Positions 43,283 through 51,592 of a DNA stretch of 64,000 nt are shown here, one piece after another. The DNA is taken from the NCBI RefSeq assembly GCF_013364155.1, contig NZ_CP054916.1:6755001-6819000 (forward strand), written 5' to 3'. The DNA is from Streptomyces sp. NA02950. GTDB lineage: Bacteria > Actinomycetota > Actinomycetes > Streptomycetales > Streptomycetaceae. Position 1 is the stretch's first letter, and every line of letters begins with the position of its first letter. The notes under the pieces are model-generated. The model did no database searches and was not told the DNA's origin. It saw only the letters and a list, made by a program, of their open reading frames with translations. The position numbers and the translations under genes were made by a program.

Positions 43283-44680
43283 ATGTCCGTGCGCCCTGCC
43301 GCCGCCGTCGCCCCCGCCGCCGCTGTCCCCGCCCCCGCCGACGTCTGTGAGCCGCTGCCCGTGCTGGGCGCCGATGTCCGGGTGCCGCTGGTCACCGGCG
43401 GCGAGGTGACCTACGCCGCGCTCGACTACGCCGCCAGCGCCCCCGCCCTCCAACGGGTCTGGGACGACATCGCCGCCTACGCCCCGTACTACGGCAGCGT
43501 CCACCGCGGCGCCGGCTACCTCTCGCAGCTGTCCACCGATCTGTTCGAGAACAGCCGCGCGGACGTCGCCGCCTTCCTCGGCTGCCGCGCGGACGACCAG
43601 GTCGTCTTCACCCGCTCCACCACCGATTCGCTCAATCTGCTGGCCGCTGTGCTGCCGTCCGGCACCGAGGTCTTCGTCTTCGAGACCGAGCACCATGCCT
43701 CGCTGCTGCCGTGGGAGCAGCGCGAGGACGTCCGGGTGCGCTACCTCAGTGCGCCGCGCTCCCCGCGGCAGGCCGTGGAGACGCTGGAGCGGGCGCTCGC
43801 GGCGCGGGCCGGGGGCCCGGCGCTGGTGTGCGTGACGGGTGCGTCCAACGTGACCGGCGAGCTGTGGCCGGTGCGGGAGCTGGCCGCCGCGGCCCACGCC
43901 CACGGCGCCCGTATCGTGCTCGACGCCGCCCAGCTCGCCCCCCACCACCCGGTGGACATCGCGGCGGCGGACGTCGACTGGGTCGCCTTCTCCGGGCACA
44001 AGCTGTACGCCCCCTTCGGCGCCGGGGTGCTGGCCGGACGGGCCGACTGGCTCCGCGAGGCCCGCCCGTACCTGGCGGGCGGCGGTGCCAGCCGCAAGGT
44101 CGCCCGGCGCGACGACGGCGGGGTGGACGTCGAGTGGCACACCACCGCCGCCCGGCACGAGGCGGGCTCGCCGAACGTCATCGGCGTCTACGCCATCGCC
44201 TCCGCCTGCAAGGCGCTGACCGAGGCCGGGTTCGACGGTCTGGTCGCCCGTGAACGGCAGCTGATCGCGGCGGTGCGGGAGGGTCTGGCGGAGGTGCCGG
44301 AGGTGCGGGTGCTCTCGCTGTTCGGCGACGACGCCCCGCGGGTGGGCGTGCTGTCGTTCGTGGTGGACGGCTGGAACAGCTCGCACTTCGCGGCCGCGCT
44401 CTCCGCGGAGTACGGCATCGGTGTCCGCGACGGCCTCTTCTGCGCCCACCCGCTGGTCCGCACGCTGCTGGGCAGCGAGCCGGAGGAGCCGGGCGAGTGC
44501 GGCGCCCCCGAGGCCGCCCCGGGCGAGCGCTCGCTGAACGCGATCCGCGTCAGCTTCGGCGCGGGCACCCCGGACGAGCATGTGGACCGCTTCGTCCGCG
44601 CGGTGAAGGAACTGGTCCGCGCGGGCGCCCAGTGGACCTACCGCACCGAGGACGGCCGCTGCGTCCCCGCCCGCGATTGA
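43283..44680 (+). CDS. Class V PLP-dependent aminotransferase / cysteine desulfurase-like enzyme
   Basis: 465 residues. Fold type I PLP enzyme: LDYAASAPALQRVWDD near the N-terminus, FETEHHASLLPWEQ, LDAAQLAPHHPVDIAAADVD, and the PLP-Lys in VAFSGHKLYAPFGAGVLA. The first ~30 residues are Ala/Pro-rich. Reaction uncertain: cysteine desulfurase-like or a related lyase acting in sulfur metabolism, consistent with SAM-IV control. ATG 43283 follows GGGAGA. It is the second class V enzyme in the window. Confidence 0.88.
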   Translation: MSVRPAAAVAPAAAVPAPADVCEPLPVLGADVRVPLVTGGEVTYAALDYAASAPALQRVWDDIAAYAPYYGSVHRGAGYLSQLSTDLFENSRADVAAFLGCRADDQVVFTRSTTDSLNLLAAVLPSGTEVFVFETEHHASLLPWEQREDVRVRYLSAPRSPRQAVETLERALAARAGGPALVCVTGASNVTGELWPVRELAAAAHAHGARIVLDAAQLAPHHPVDIAAADVDWVAFSGHKLYAPFGAGVLAGRADWLREARPYLAGGGASRKVARRDDGGVDVEWHTTAARHEAGSPNVIGVYAIASACKALTEAGFDGLVARERQLIAAVREGLAEVPEVRVLSLFGDDAPRVGVLSFVVDGWNSSHFAAALSAEYGIGVRDGLFCAHPLVRTLLGSEPEEPGECGAPEAAPGERSLNAIRVSFGAGTPDEHVDRFVRAVKELVRAGAQWTYRTEDGRCVPARD

Positions 44681-44761
44681 CCCCCACGGGGCCGGTGCCC
44701 GCCCCGTCGGCCACCAGCGACTGGGCCGGGGCGCCCTCGGTCCCCCCGCGCCCGCGGCGGG

Positions 44762-44788
44762 CAGGCCGCCCGCCGTGTCGGCGGCCTG
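44762..44788 (+). terminator. Terminator after the class V enzyme
   Basis: CAGGCCGCC / GGCGGCCTG arms, 9-bp perfect stem with a 9-nt loop, between the convergent class V and AsnC-like genes. Confidence 0.65.
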
Positions 44789-44821
44789 TGGTTCGCGGGA
44801 GACCGGACCGGTATCCGGGAT

Positions 44822-44838
44822 CCGGGGCGGAGCCCCGG
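44822..44838 (-). terminator. Terminator-like hairpin after the AsnC-like gene
   Basis: CCGGGGC-GGA-GCCCCGG, 13 bp past the AsnC-like stop on the minus strand. This hairpin type is abundant between genes in Streptomyces. Confidence 0.55.
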
Positions 44839-44851
44839 GGTGTGGGTGGGG

Positions 44852-45133
44852 CTAGCCGTCGAGGCCGATGGCGAAGGCCGCTTCCAGGTCGTGCTGGGAG
44901 TAGGTGCGGAACGCGATGTGGGTCTCCGTGGAGGCCACCCCGGGGACCTTGCTGATCTGGCCGGGGATGATGTCCGCGAGGTCGTCGTGGGTCGCCACCC
45001 GCACCATCGCGATCAGGTCGTGCGCGCCGGTGACCGAATAGACCTCGCTCACACCCTCCAGCGCGGCGATCTTCTCGGCGATCTCCGGGATCCGGTCCAC
45101 GCTGGTCTTGATGAGCACGATCGAAGTGATCAC
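44852..45133 (-). CDS. Stand-alone Lrp/AsnC ligand-binding (RAM) domain protein
   Basis: 93 residues forming only the effector-binding, dimerising half of an Lrp/AsnC regulator (ITSIVLIKTSVDRIPEIAEK, then VSEVYSVTGAHDLIAMVRV). No DNA-binding domain is present. Such proteins may bind amino acids and modulate partner regulators. GTG 45133 overlaps the rhomboid stop codon (GTGA), so translation is coupled. Confidence 0.92.
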   Translation of the reverse strand: MITSIVLIKTSVDRIPEIAEKIAALEGVSEVYSVTGAHDLIAMVRVATHDDLADIIPGQISKVPGVASTETHIAFRTYSQHDLEAAFAIGLDG

Positions 45134-45852
45134 GGCTGGCTTTCTCCCTCGCTGGGCCTGGCTGCGCCGCCCACTCTAGCCGTCCGCCCGAAGCGGGCCC
45201 ATGCGTAGAGGAACCCGAGGGTGAAGCCCACCAGATGGGCCAGATAGGCGACTCCGGGGCGGTCGTCGGCCTGCCGGGCGGCGAGCCACTGGAGGGCGAC
45301 CCAGAAGACCAGCACCACCCAGGCGGGGAAGCGCAGCGGCATGAAGAACAGGAACGGGAAGAGGCTGGTCACCCGGGCCCGGGGGAAGAGCCACAGAAAC
45401 GCGCCGAGGACCCCGGAGATGGCTCCGGAGGCGCCGACCAGGGTCTGACCGGACTCGGCGTGGGCCACGGCGTAGCCCAGCAGCGCCAGATAGCCGGTGG
45501 CGAGGTAGAAGAGGGCGAATTGCACTCGTCCCATGCGCTCCTCGGTCATCGCGCCGAAGACGTAGAGAAACAGCATGTTTCCGAGCAGGTGCAGCCAGTT
45601 GCCGTGGACGAAGAGCGCGGTGAGCGGGGTCAGCGGCTGGCCGGGCCCGCCGCTCCAGAGGGCGCTGGGGACCACCCCCCAGCGTTCGAAGTAGGCGGAC
45701 TGCGCCTGGAGCAGCTCCCCGCCCGTGCCGTACTCGGGGTTGAGGCCGGAGGCCGGTCCGAGGACGAAGATCAGGCAGCAGATGACGATGAAGGTGTACG
45801 TCATCAGGGGGCGCCCGGACGTCTCACCGGAACCCTCAGACGCATCGATCAT
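45130..45852 (-). CDS. Rhomboid family intramembrane serine protease
   Basis: 240 residues with six membrane helices. Catalytic Ser in LVGASGAISGVLGAFLWLFP, catalytic His in GVAYLAHLVGFTLGFLYAW, and the family HGNWLHLLGNMLFLYVFG with the oxyanion-side residues. It cleaves substrates inside the membrane; targets unknown. ATG 45852 gives a short cytosolic lead before the first helix (YTFIVICCLIFVLGP). Operon with the AsnC-like gene. Confidence 0.94.
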   Translation of the reverse strand: MIDASEGSGETSGRPLMTYTFIVICCLIFVLGPASGLNPEYGTGGELLQAQSAYFERWGVVPSALWSGGPGQPLTPLTALFVHGNWLHLLGNMLFLYVFGAMTEERMGRVQFALFYLATGYLALLGYAVAHAESGQTLVGASGAISGVLGAFLWLFPRARVTSLFPFLFFMPLRFPAWVVLVFWVALQWLAARQADDRPGVAYLAHLVGFTLGFLYAWARFGRTARVGGAARPSEGESQP

Positions 45853-46008
45853 GGCCAGATCATCGCGTACCGGGCACAACCTGCCCAGAGCGCCTCGCCG
45901 CGCTGCCCCGAGGGGCGGTACGGGCACGGCACGGGCCAGGGCACAGGCCGTAGGGTTACAGGACGCCCCTGCCACCGAGACGAGCCGAGAAGCGAGGACC
46001 CGAGAACG

Positions 46009-46254
46009 ATGGCCGTTCCCACGCCGACAGCCGAGACCCGCTGGCGTTGCACGCTGTGCGGCAACCTCACCCGATTTGATGTGACCCGCTCGACGAAGGC
46101 CGTGGAGTATGTGCACCTCGACCTGGCCGGGGAACCGAAGGTCGAGGAGCGCGAGGTGGTCAGTGAGACCATTGAGTCAGTGCGCTGTCGCTGGTGCAAC
46201 GCGGTCGACCAGATCGAGCTGGTGGACCGGCCGGGTACCGGTGCGAGCGCCTGA
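46009..46254 (+). CDS. Small zinc-ribbon-like protein
   Basis: 81 residues with two Cys pairs, RWRCTLCGNLTRF and VRCRWCNAVDQIEL, a likely zinc ribbon. Between them is a beta-rich acidic stretch (VEYVHLDLAGEPKVEEREVV). Known widely in actinomycetes as a hypothetical; possibly nucleic-acid or protein binding. It precedes the NYN gene by 17 bp, a probable operon. Confidence 0.88.
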   Translation: MAVPTPTAETRWRCTLCGNLTRFDVTRSTKAVEYVHLDLAGEPKVEEREVVSETIESVRCRWCNAVDQIELVDRPGTGASA

Positions 46255-46271
46255 GAACGGAGCGATGACAG

Positions 46272-47633
46272 GTGGTGGAGCGGACGGGCGGCCCCGGGGC
46301 GGCCGGTGACGCCGAGGGCGTCACCGAGGCGCTCGACCGCCCCCTGCCGGAAGGGGTGCGGCGGCGCGTCGTGGCGCTGGTCGCGGATGCCTTCGGCGGG
46401 CTGACCGTCACCGAACTGCCTCCCCAGCTGCGGCAGTACGCCCGTTTCACCCCGACCCGCCGGGCGAAGTTCGCGGGGAACGCGATGGCCGCCGCGGTGG
46501 AGAGCGACCCGGTCTTCCGGCAGCGGATCGCGGGTCGGCTGCGCGAGACCCAGCCGGAGCTGTCGGATGCCATCGAGGGCGGTTCGCCGCCCGCCGCGGC
46601 CGATCCGGTGGATGTCGCCGCGGCGGCGTACGTCCTGCGCCCGGTGGGCTGGGTGAAGCTGGTCGAGGCGGCCGGTGAGGAAGCCCAGCGGGCCTCGGCC
46701 GAGCGAGCCGGGGAGGAGGCCGCGCGGGAGCTCCAGCGGTTGCGTGAGGAGCTGTCGGAGGCCAGGGCCACGGCACGCAATGAGGCCGAGCGGGTGCGCG
46801 GGGAGCTGGAGACGGCGCGCAAGGAGGGCGACGCGCTCCAGCGCAAGCTGCGCAGCGCGCAGAGCGATGTGAAGCGCGGTGCGGCGGCGCTGCGCAAGGC
46901 CGAGGCCGAGCTGGAGGCCGTACGGTCCGAGGCGGCGGCGCGGCAGGCGACCGCGGACGGTGAGGCACGGCGGCTGCGGGCCCGGCTCGCGGAGACCGAG
47001 TCGGCGCTGGAAGCGAGCCGCCGGGCGGTGCGCGAGGGCCGCAGCGTGGAGGACATGCGGGTCCGGCTGCTGCTGGACACGGTGCTGGACGCGGCGCAGG
47101 GCCTGCGGCGCGAACTGGCGCTGCCGCCCGCTTCGATGCGCCCTGCCGAGACGGTGGACGCGGTCGAACCGGGCCGGATGACACCGAAGGACATAGCGAC
47201 CAGGGCGCTGTCCGAAACCGATCCCGCCCTGCTGGACCAGCTGCTCGCGCTGCCGCAGGCGCATCTGGTGGTGGACGGCTACAACGTCACCAAGACCGGC
47301 TATCCGACCATGCCGTTGGAGAAGCAGCGGCTGCGGCTGCTGGGCGGACTCGCGGTGCTGGCGGCCCAGACCGGCGCGGAGATGACCTGCGTCTTCGACG
47401 GGGCGGAGCTGGCCGCTCCGGTGCTGCTGGCGCCACCGCGCGGGGTGCGGGTGCTGTTCAGCAAGCCGGGGGTGACGGCGGACGAACTGATCCGGCAGCT
47501 GGTGCGGGCCGAACCGCCGGGCCGGCCGGTGGTCGTGGTCTCGACCGACCGCGAGGTGGCGGACGGGGTGGCGCGTGCCGGTGCCCGTCCGGTGGCATCG
47601 GTCCTGTTGCTGAAGCGACTTGCTCGCACCTAA
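46272..47633 (+). CDS. NYN (PIN-like) domain RNA-binding protein with coiled coil
   Basis: 453 residues. An N-terminal helical domain (~20-120, GVRRRVVALVADAFGGL) is followed by a long Glu/Arg/Ala coiled coil (~130-265) and a C-terminal NYN/YacP-like nuclease domain (~310-453) with acidic active-site candidates in LVVDGYNVTKTGYP, CVFDGAEL and VVVSTDREVADGV. It is likely a ribosome- or mRNA-associated endonuclease by analogy with YacP/Rae1. The double GTG at 46272/46275 leaves the start ambiguous by one codon. Confidence 0.9.
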   Translation: MVERTGGPGAAGDAEGVTEALDRPLPEGVRRRVVALVADAFGGLTVTELPPQLRQYARFTPTRRAKFAGNAMAAAVESDPVFRQRIAGRLRETQPELSDAIEGGSPPAAADPVDVAAAAYVLRPVGWVKLVEAAGEEAQRASAERAGEEAARELQRLREELSEARATARNEAERVRGELETARKEGDALQRKLRSAQSDVKRGAAALRKAEAELEAVRSEAAARQATADGEARRLRARLAETESALEASRRAVREGRSVEDMRVRLLLDTVLDAAQGLRRELALPPASMRPAETVDAVEPGRMTPKDIATRALSETDPALLDQLLALPQAHLVVDGYNVTKTGYPTMPLEKQRLRLLGGLAVLAAQTGAEMTCVFDGAELAAPVLLAPPRGVRVLFSKPGVTADELIRQLVRAEPPGRPVVVVSTDREVADGVARAGARPVASVLLLKRLART

Positions 47634-47698
47634 GCAAAGTCTGATTATCGGCGCAGCGTCAATTGACCGTCACTGCCCGTGTGATGTTTGTAAAAGAT

Positions 47699-47720
47699 GT
47701 GCTCTGAGGGGCACTTTTTT
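47699..47720 (+). terminator. Rho-independent terminator after the NYN gene
   Basis: A 6-bp stem GTGCTC / GGGCAC (one G-T pair) with a TGAG loop, followed by six T (47715-47720). A textbook intrinsic terminator, unusual in this GC-rich genome. Confidence 0.85.
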
Positions 47721-47731
47721 GCCGTTGGGAT

Positions 47732-47761
47732 TTGAACGGATCACGGCAGGGTCACTATGGT
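47732..47761 (+). promoter_or_regulatory. Putative promoter of the c-di-AMP riboswitch/NlpC transcript
   Basis: -35 TTGAAC (47732-47737), an 18-nt spacer, and -10 TATGGT (47756-47761), placing the transcript start near the 5' end of the riboswitch. Confidence 0.65.
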
Positions 47762-47767
47762 CGCCTC

Positions 47768-47882
47768 GAACCTCCGCGCGGTTGATCATCCATCGGGGAT
47801 GACAGCGGAGGTACCGCCGAGTCCGCAAGCCCATTTTGCGGAGCCGGGGTCTCGACCCCCACCCACCCGGTAGGCGGCTGGA
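47768..47882 (+). ncRNA. Cyclic di-AMP riboswitch (ydaO/yuaA type)
   Basis: The order of conserved blocks GCCGAGTCCG (47816-47825), GCGGAGCCGGGG (47839-47850) and CCCGGTAGGCGGCTGG (ending at 47881) matches the streptomycete ydaO-class c-di-AMP riboswitch preceding cell-wall hydrolase genes. An extra 8-bp stem ACCTCCGC / GCGGAGGT (47770-47777, 47805-47812) lies at the 5' side. Binding of c-di-AMP would be expected to lower expression of the hydrolase below. Confidence 0.85.
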
Positions 47883-47902
47883 GGAAGAAGGAGCTCGCCT
47901 TC

Positions 47903-48928
47903 GTGGCGTCCCACCGTCGACCCAAGCAGCCGAGCCGCACTCGGGTGACCGTCCTGACCGCGACCGCCGCTGCCGCCGTCGCCCTCACCTCCCAGGCCGC
48001 CCAGGCCGCTCCCAGGCAGGACAAGAAGGACGTCAAGGAGCAGGTCGACAAGCTCTACGAAGAGGCGGAGCAGGCCACCGAGAAGTACAACGGGGCCAAG
48101 GAGAAGCAGAAGAAGCTGGAGAAGCAGGTCGGCGACCTCCAGGACAAGGTGGCGCGCGGCCAGGAGAGTCTGAACAAGCTGCGCGACGGCCTGGGTTCGA
48201 TGGCCACCGCCCAGTACCGCTCCGGCGGTATCGACCCCTCCGTGCAGCTGCTGCTCTCCTCCGACCCGGACACCTACCTCGACAAGGCGTCCACCCTCAG
48301 CCAGTTGAGCGGCAAGCAGGCCGAGTCGCTGCGCAAGATCGGTGACAAGCAGCGCACCCTCAAGCAGCAGCGCGAGGAGGCGTCCACCAAGCTGAAGGAC
48401 CTGGCGGACACCCGTAAGGCGCTGGGCAAGAAGAAGTCGCAGATCCAGGGCAAGCTCTCCAAGGCCCAGAAGCTCCTCAACACCCTCACCGCCAAGGAGC
48501 GCGCCGCGCTCGCCGCCAAGGAGCAGGAGCGCGCCAACCGCTCCAGCGAGCGTGCGAATCTGGGCAATGACGTGCCCGACTCGCAGCGTGCCGCCGCCGC
48601 GCTGGCCGCCGCCAAGACCAAGATCGGCTCCCCCTATGTGTGGGGCGCGACCGGTCCCTCCTCCTTCGACTGCTCCGGTCTCACCGGCTGGGCCTACCAG
48701 CAGGCCGGGGTGCAGCTGCCGCGTATCTCCCAGGACCAGGCCAACGCCGGTACCCGGATCGGCCGCGGCGAGCTCAAGCCCGGCGATCTGGTGCTCTTCT
48801 ACGGGGATCTGCACCACATAGGTCTGTACGCGGGCAACGGGCAGGTGCTGCACGCCCCCAAGCCCGGCGCCAACGTCCGCTACGAGTCGATGGACAACAT
48901 GCCGTTCCAGTTCGGCGTGCGGATATGA
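47903..48928 (+). CDS. Secreted NlpC/P60 peptidoglycan hydrolase
   Basis: 341 residues. Signal peptide (~1-36, ending SQAAQAAP), a long coiled coil (~40-210), and a C-terminal NlpC/P60 domain with catalytic Cys in GPSSFDCSGLTGWAYQQ, His in DLHHIGLYAGNGQVLHA. It cleaves stem-peptide bonds in the wall. GTG 47903 with AAGGAG upstream. Controlled by the c-di-AMP riboswitch in its leader. The gene that follows is its paralogue. Confidence 0.95.
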   Translation: MASHRRPKQPSRTRVTVLTATAAAAVALTSQAAQAAPRQDKKDVKEQVDKLYEEAEQATEKYNGAKEKQKKLEKQVGDLQDKVARGQESLNKLRDGLGSMATAQYRSGGIDPSVQLLLSSDPDTYLDKASTLSQLSGKQAESLRKIGDKQRTLKQQREEASTKLKDLADTRKALGKKKSQIQGKLSKAQKLLNTLTAKERAALAAKEQERANRSSERANLGNDVPDSQRAAAALAAAKTKIGSPYVWGATGPSSFDCSGLTGWAYQQAGVQLPRISQDQANAGTRIGRGELKPGDLVLFYGDLHHIGLYAGNGQVLHAPKPGANVRYESMDNMPFQFGVRI

Positions 48929-49169
48929 GCCACTGAGCGGCCCTCCGCTCACCCCCGGAACCAGGCGCCGAAACGTCGGGGAAGCCGTCCGTTCGGGCGA
49001 ATCCCCACAGCTCCCCCTGGCCCCCGCCCCGTCGATGACCTGCGTCTGAGGCGGGGCGTCCGCGTCTGCGCACCCCTTCTCGCATTGGACCGTGAGGAGC
49101 CGCCCGGCTACTGTCTGCCCGCGGTTCGTTCCCGTGCGAACCCGATACCGCGGAAGGAGTGTGGCTGTC

Positions 49170-50225
49170 ATGGCGTCCTGTCGCCGCGTCCCGAAGCCCG
49201 GCCCCGGCCGGGCGACCGTCTGGACCGCCGCGGCGGCCGCCGCTGCCTCCGCCGCCGCACTGGGCGCCGGTTCCGCCGGTGCCGAACCGCGCGACCCCGC
49301 GGACGGCCATCTGACCGCCCGGCTGCTGAGCGACCGGATCGAGCGGCTCTACGTCCAGGCGGAGCGGGCCACCGAGCGCTACAACGCGGCGGAGACCCGC
49401 ACCGAGGGGCTGCGCCGCCAGGTGGACCGGATCCAGGACCGCGTCGCCCGCGCCCAGGAGCGGGTCAACCGGATGCGGGTGGCCCTCGGCGCGTTCGCGG
49501 GCGGTCAGTACCGCAGCGGCGGCCTCGATCCTGGCCTCGCCCTGCTGCTCTCCGAGGAGCCCGCCGCCTACCTCGACAAGGCCACCACCCTCGAGCGCAT
49601 CGGCCACCGCCAGAGCGCCCAGCTGCGGGTGCTCCAAGGCGCCCGGCGCACCCTGAGCCAGCAGCGCGCCGCGGCCGCGGCCAGACTGGTGCGGCTGGAG
49701 TACAGCCGCAAGGCCGTGGCCCGCCACAAGCGGGACGTACAGCGCAAGTTGGCCATCGCCCGGCGGCTGGTCAACATACTGCCCCCGGGCGAGCGCGAGG
49801 CGTATGACCGGGCCTCGCGCCACGGGCGTGACGCCTACGGCGTACCCGGCGCCCTCGCCGGATCGCTTCCGCCGTCCTCCCCGCGGGCCGCGACGGCGTT
49901 CGGCGCGGCCCGGGCAGCGCTCGGGCTGCCGTACGCCTGGGGCCAGGCCGGGCCCACCGCCTTCGACTGCTCGGGGCTGACCCAGTGGGCCTACGCCCGC
50001 GCCGGGGTGGCCATTCCGCGCACCTCACAGGCCCAGTCCGGGGCCGGGCAGCGGGTGCCGCTGTCCCAGGCCCGCCCCGGCGATCTGGTCGTCTACCGCG
50101 CCGACGGCAGCCATGTGGCGATGTACGCGGGCAACGGCCAGGTGATCCACGCCCCCCACCCCGGGGCGCGGGTCCGCTACGACCCCGTCGGCATGATGCC
50201 GATCTCTTCCGTCACACGCGTCTGA
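49170..50225 (+). CDS. Secreted NlpC/P60 hydrolase, paralogue
   Basis: 351 residues with the same plan as the preceding hydrolase: signal peptide (~1-40), coiled coil with matching YRSGGLDPGLALLLSEEP segment, and NlpC/P60 domain (catalytic Cys in GPTAFDCSGLTQWAYAR, His in GSHVAMYAGNGQVIHA). It is more Arg/Ala-rich. ATG 49170 lies 10 nt after GGAAGGAG; a GTG at 49161 is too close to it. No c-di-AMP riboswitch was found in its leader, so the tandem pair is probably regulated differently. Confidence 0.94.
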   Translation: MASCRRVPKPGPGRATVWTAAAAAAASAAALGAGSAGAEPRDPADGHLTARLLSDRIERLYVQAERATERYNAAETRTEGLRRQVDRIQDRVARAQERVNRMRVALGAFAGGQYRSGGLDPGLALLLSEEPAAYLDKATTLERIGHRQSAQLRVLQGARRTLSQQRAAAAARLVRLEYSRKAVARHKRDVQRKLAIARRLVNILPPGEREAYDRASRHGRDAYGVPGALAGSLPPSSPRAATAFGAARAALGLPYAWGQAGPTAFDCSGLTQWAYARAGVAIPRTSQAQSGAGQRVPLSQARPGDLVVYRADGSHVAMYAGNGQVIHAPHPGARVRYDPVGMMPISSVTRV

Positions 50226-50257
50226 ACCCCGGCGCGCGGGCTCGTACGATCTAAGGC

Positions 50258-51535
50258 GTGGCGGGTCGGTGGAGGTCGGGTGGATGGCGGGCGCTGCTGT
50301 GCCTGCCGCTGGTGTGGGTGCTGCCGGTGGCGGCGCTGACCGGATGCGGTCCGGTGACCGGCTCCGACGACGCCGTGGGGCGGGACGGCCGGGCCGTGCA
50401 GCGTCTGCTGGACCGGCGGGCCGAGGCGGTCCGCGAGCGGGACGCCCACGCCTTCCTGGCCACCGTGGACCGCGGCTCCCGGCGCTACCGGGACGAGCAG
50501 CGGCGGGTGTTCGGGCAGCTGGCCGCCGTACCGCTGCGCTCCTGGACCTACCGGCTGGTGCGCACCGGCGGCTTCCAGCCCGCGCTGGGCAGCGGCCGCC
50601 GGCTGGCCGCACAGGTCGAACTCCGCTACCGGCTGGACGGATACGACACCGCGCCGGTGGTCTCCGCGCAGTACCTGACGCTCGCGCAGCGCGGCGGCCG
50701 CTGGTACGTCGCCTCCGACGACGGTGTGGTCGACGGCAAGCGCTCCGGTGAGCAGCTGTGGGACCAGGGCCGGGTCGAGGTGGTGCGCGGTGCGCACAGC
50801 CTCGTGCTCGGCGTCGGCCAGCGGCGGCGGCTGCTGCGCGCGGTGGCCGACACCGCGGACCGCGCGGTGCCCGCGCTCAGCCGGGTGTGGCCCGGTGCCT
50901 GGGCCGGGCGGGTCGTGGTCGAGGTTCCCGCCGATCTGGACCGGATGGCCGCGCTGCTCGGCGCCGCCCCGAACGGCTACCGCGGCATCGCGGCCGTCAC
51001 CACGGGCGAGATCGGCGGGAACGACAGCAGCCCGTCGCCCGCCGACCGCGTGATCGTCAACCCCGAGGCGTACCAGGTCCTCGGCGACTTCGGCCGCCAG
51101 GTCGTGATCACCCATGAGACGGCGCACGTGGCCACCCGCTCCGCCACCACCGCCGCCACCCCGCTGTGGCTCTCGGAGGGGTTCGCCGACTGGGTGGGCT
51201 ATCGCACGCCCGGCCGCACCCCGAGCCAAGTCGCCCCGGAGCTGGCCGACTCCGTGGCCACCGGCCAGCTGCCGCGCGCCCTCCCGCGCGACGGCGACTT
51301 CCGCTTCGGCAGCGAACCGGACCGGCTCTCCCGGGCGTACGAGCAGGGCTGGCTGGCCTGCCGGCTCATCGCCGACCGGTGGGGCGGGCGGAAGCTGGTG
51401 GAGTTCTACCGCGAGGTCGGCCAGGCCTCGCGGCGGTCCGGGGCGGTGGAGTCGGCGCTGCGCCGGGTGCTGGACGTGTCCCTGAAGGAGTTCACCGCGA
51501 TGTGGCGCGCGTATGTGGCGAAGGAGCTGGCGTAG
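50258..51535 (+). CDS. Lipoprotein with HExxH metallopeptidase motif
   Basis: 425 residues. Signal peptide and lipobox VAALTGC (Cys ~29); an N-terminal domain resembling a nuclear-transport-factor-like fold (~40-160); and a C-terminal gluzincin-like region with VVITHETAHVATR followed by PLWLSEGFADWVGY, giving the HExxH...E zinc site. Likely an outer-face metallopeptidase; the substrate is unknown. GTG 50258. It lies between the NlpC hydrolases and the mannosyltransferase. Confidence 0.85.
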   Translation: MAGRWRSGGWRALLCLPLVWVLPVAALTGCGPVTGSDDAVGRDGRAVQRLLDRRAEAVRERDAHAFLATVDRGSRRYRDEQRRVFGQLAAVPLRSWTYRLVRTGGFQPALGSGRRLAAQVELRYRLDGYDTAPVVSAQYLTLAQRGGRWYVASDDGVVDGKRSGEQLWDQGRVEVVRGAHSLVLGVGQRRRLLRAVADTADRAVPALSRVWPGAWAGRVVVEVPADLDRMAALLGAAPNGYRGIAAVTTGEIGGNDSSPSPADRVIVNPEAYQVLGDFGRQVVITHETAHVATRSATTAATPLWLSEGFADWVGYRTPGRTPSQVAPELADSVATGQLPRALPRDGDFRFGSEPDRLSRAYEQGWLACRLIADRWGGRKLVEFYREVGQASRRSGAVESALRRVLDVSLKEFTAMWRAYVAKELA

Positions 51536-51592
51536 GCCGCGGAACGGCCCGCGCGACCGGGCCCCGGCGACAACCCGGTACTGTCGGCGGCG

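Noticed and set aside
48929..49169. Second c-di-AMP riboswitch upstream of the NlpC paralogue
   Set aside because: The conserved blocks GCCGAGTCCG, GGAGCCGGGG and GGTAGGCGG are absent.
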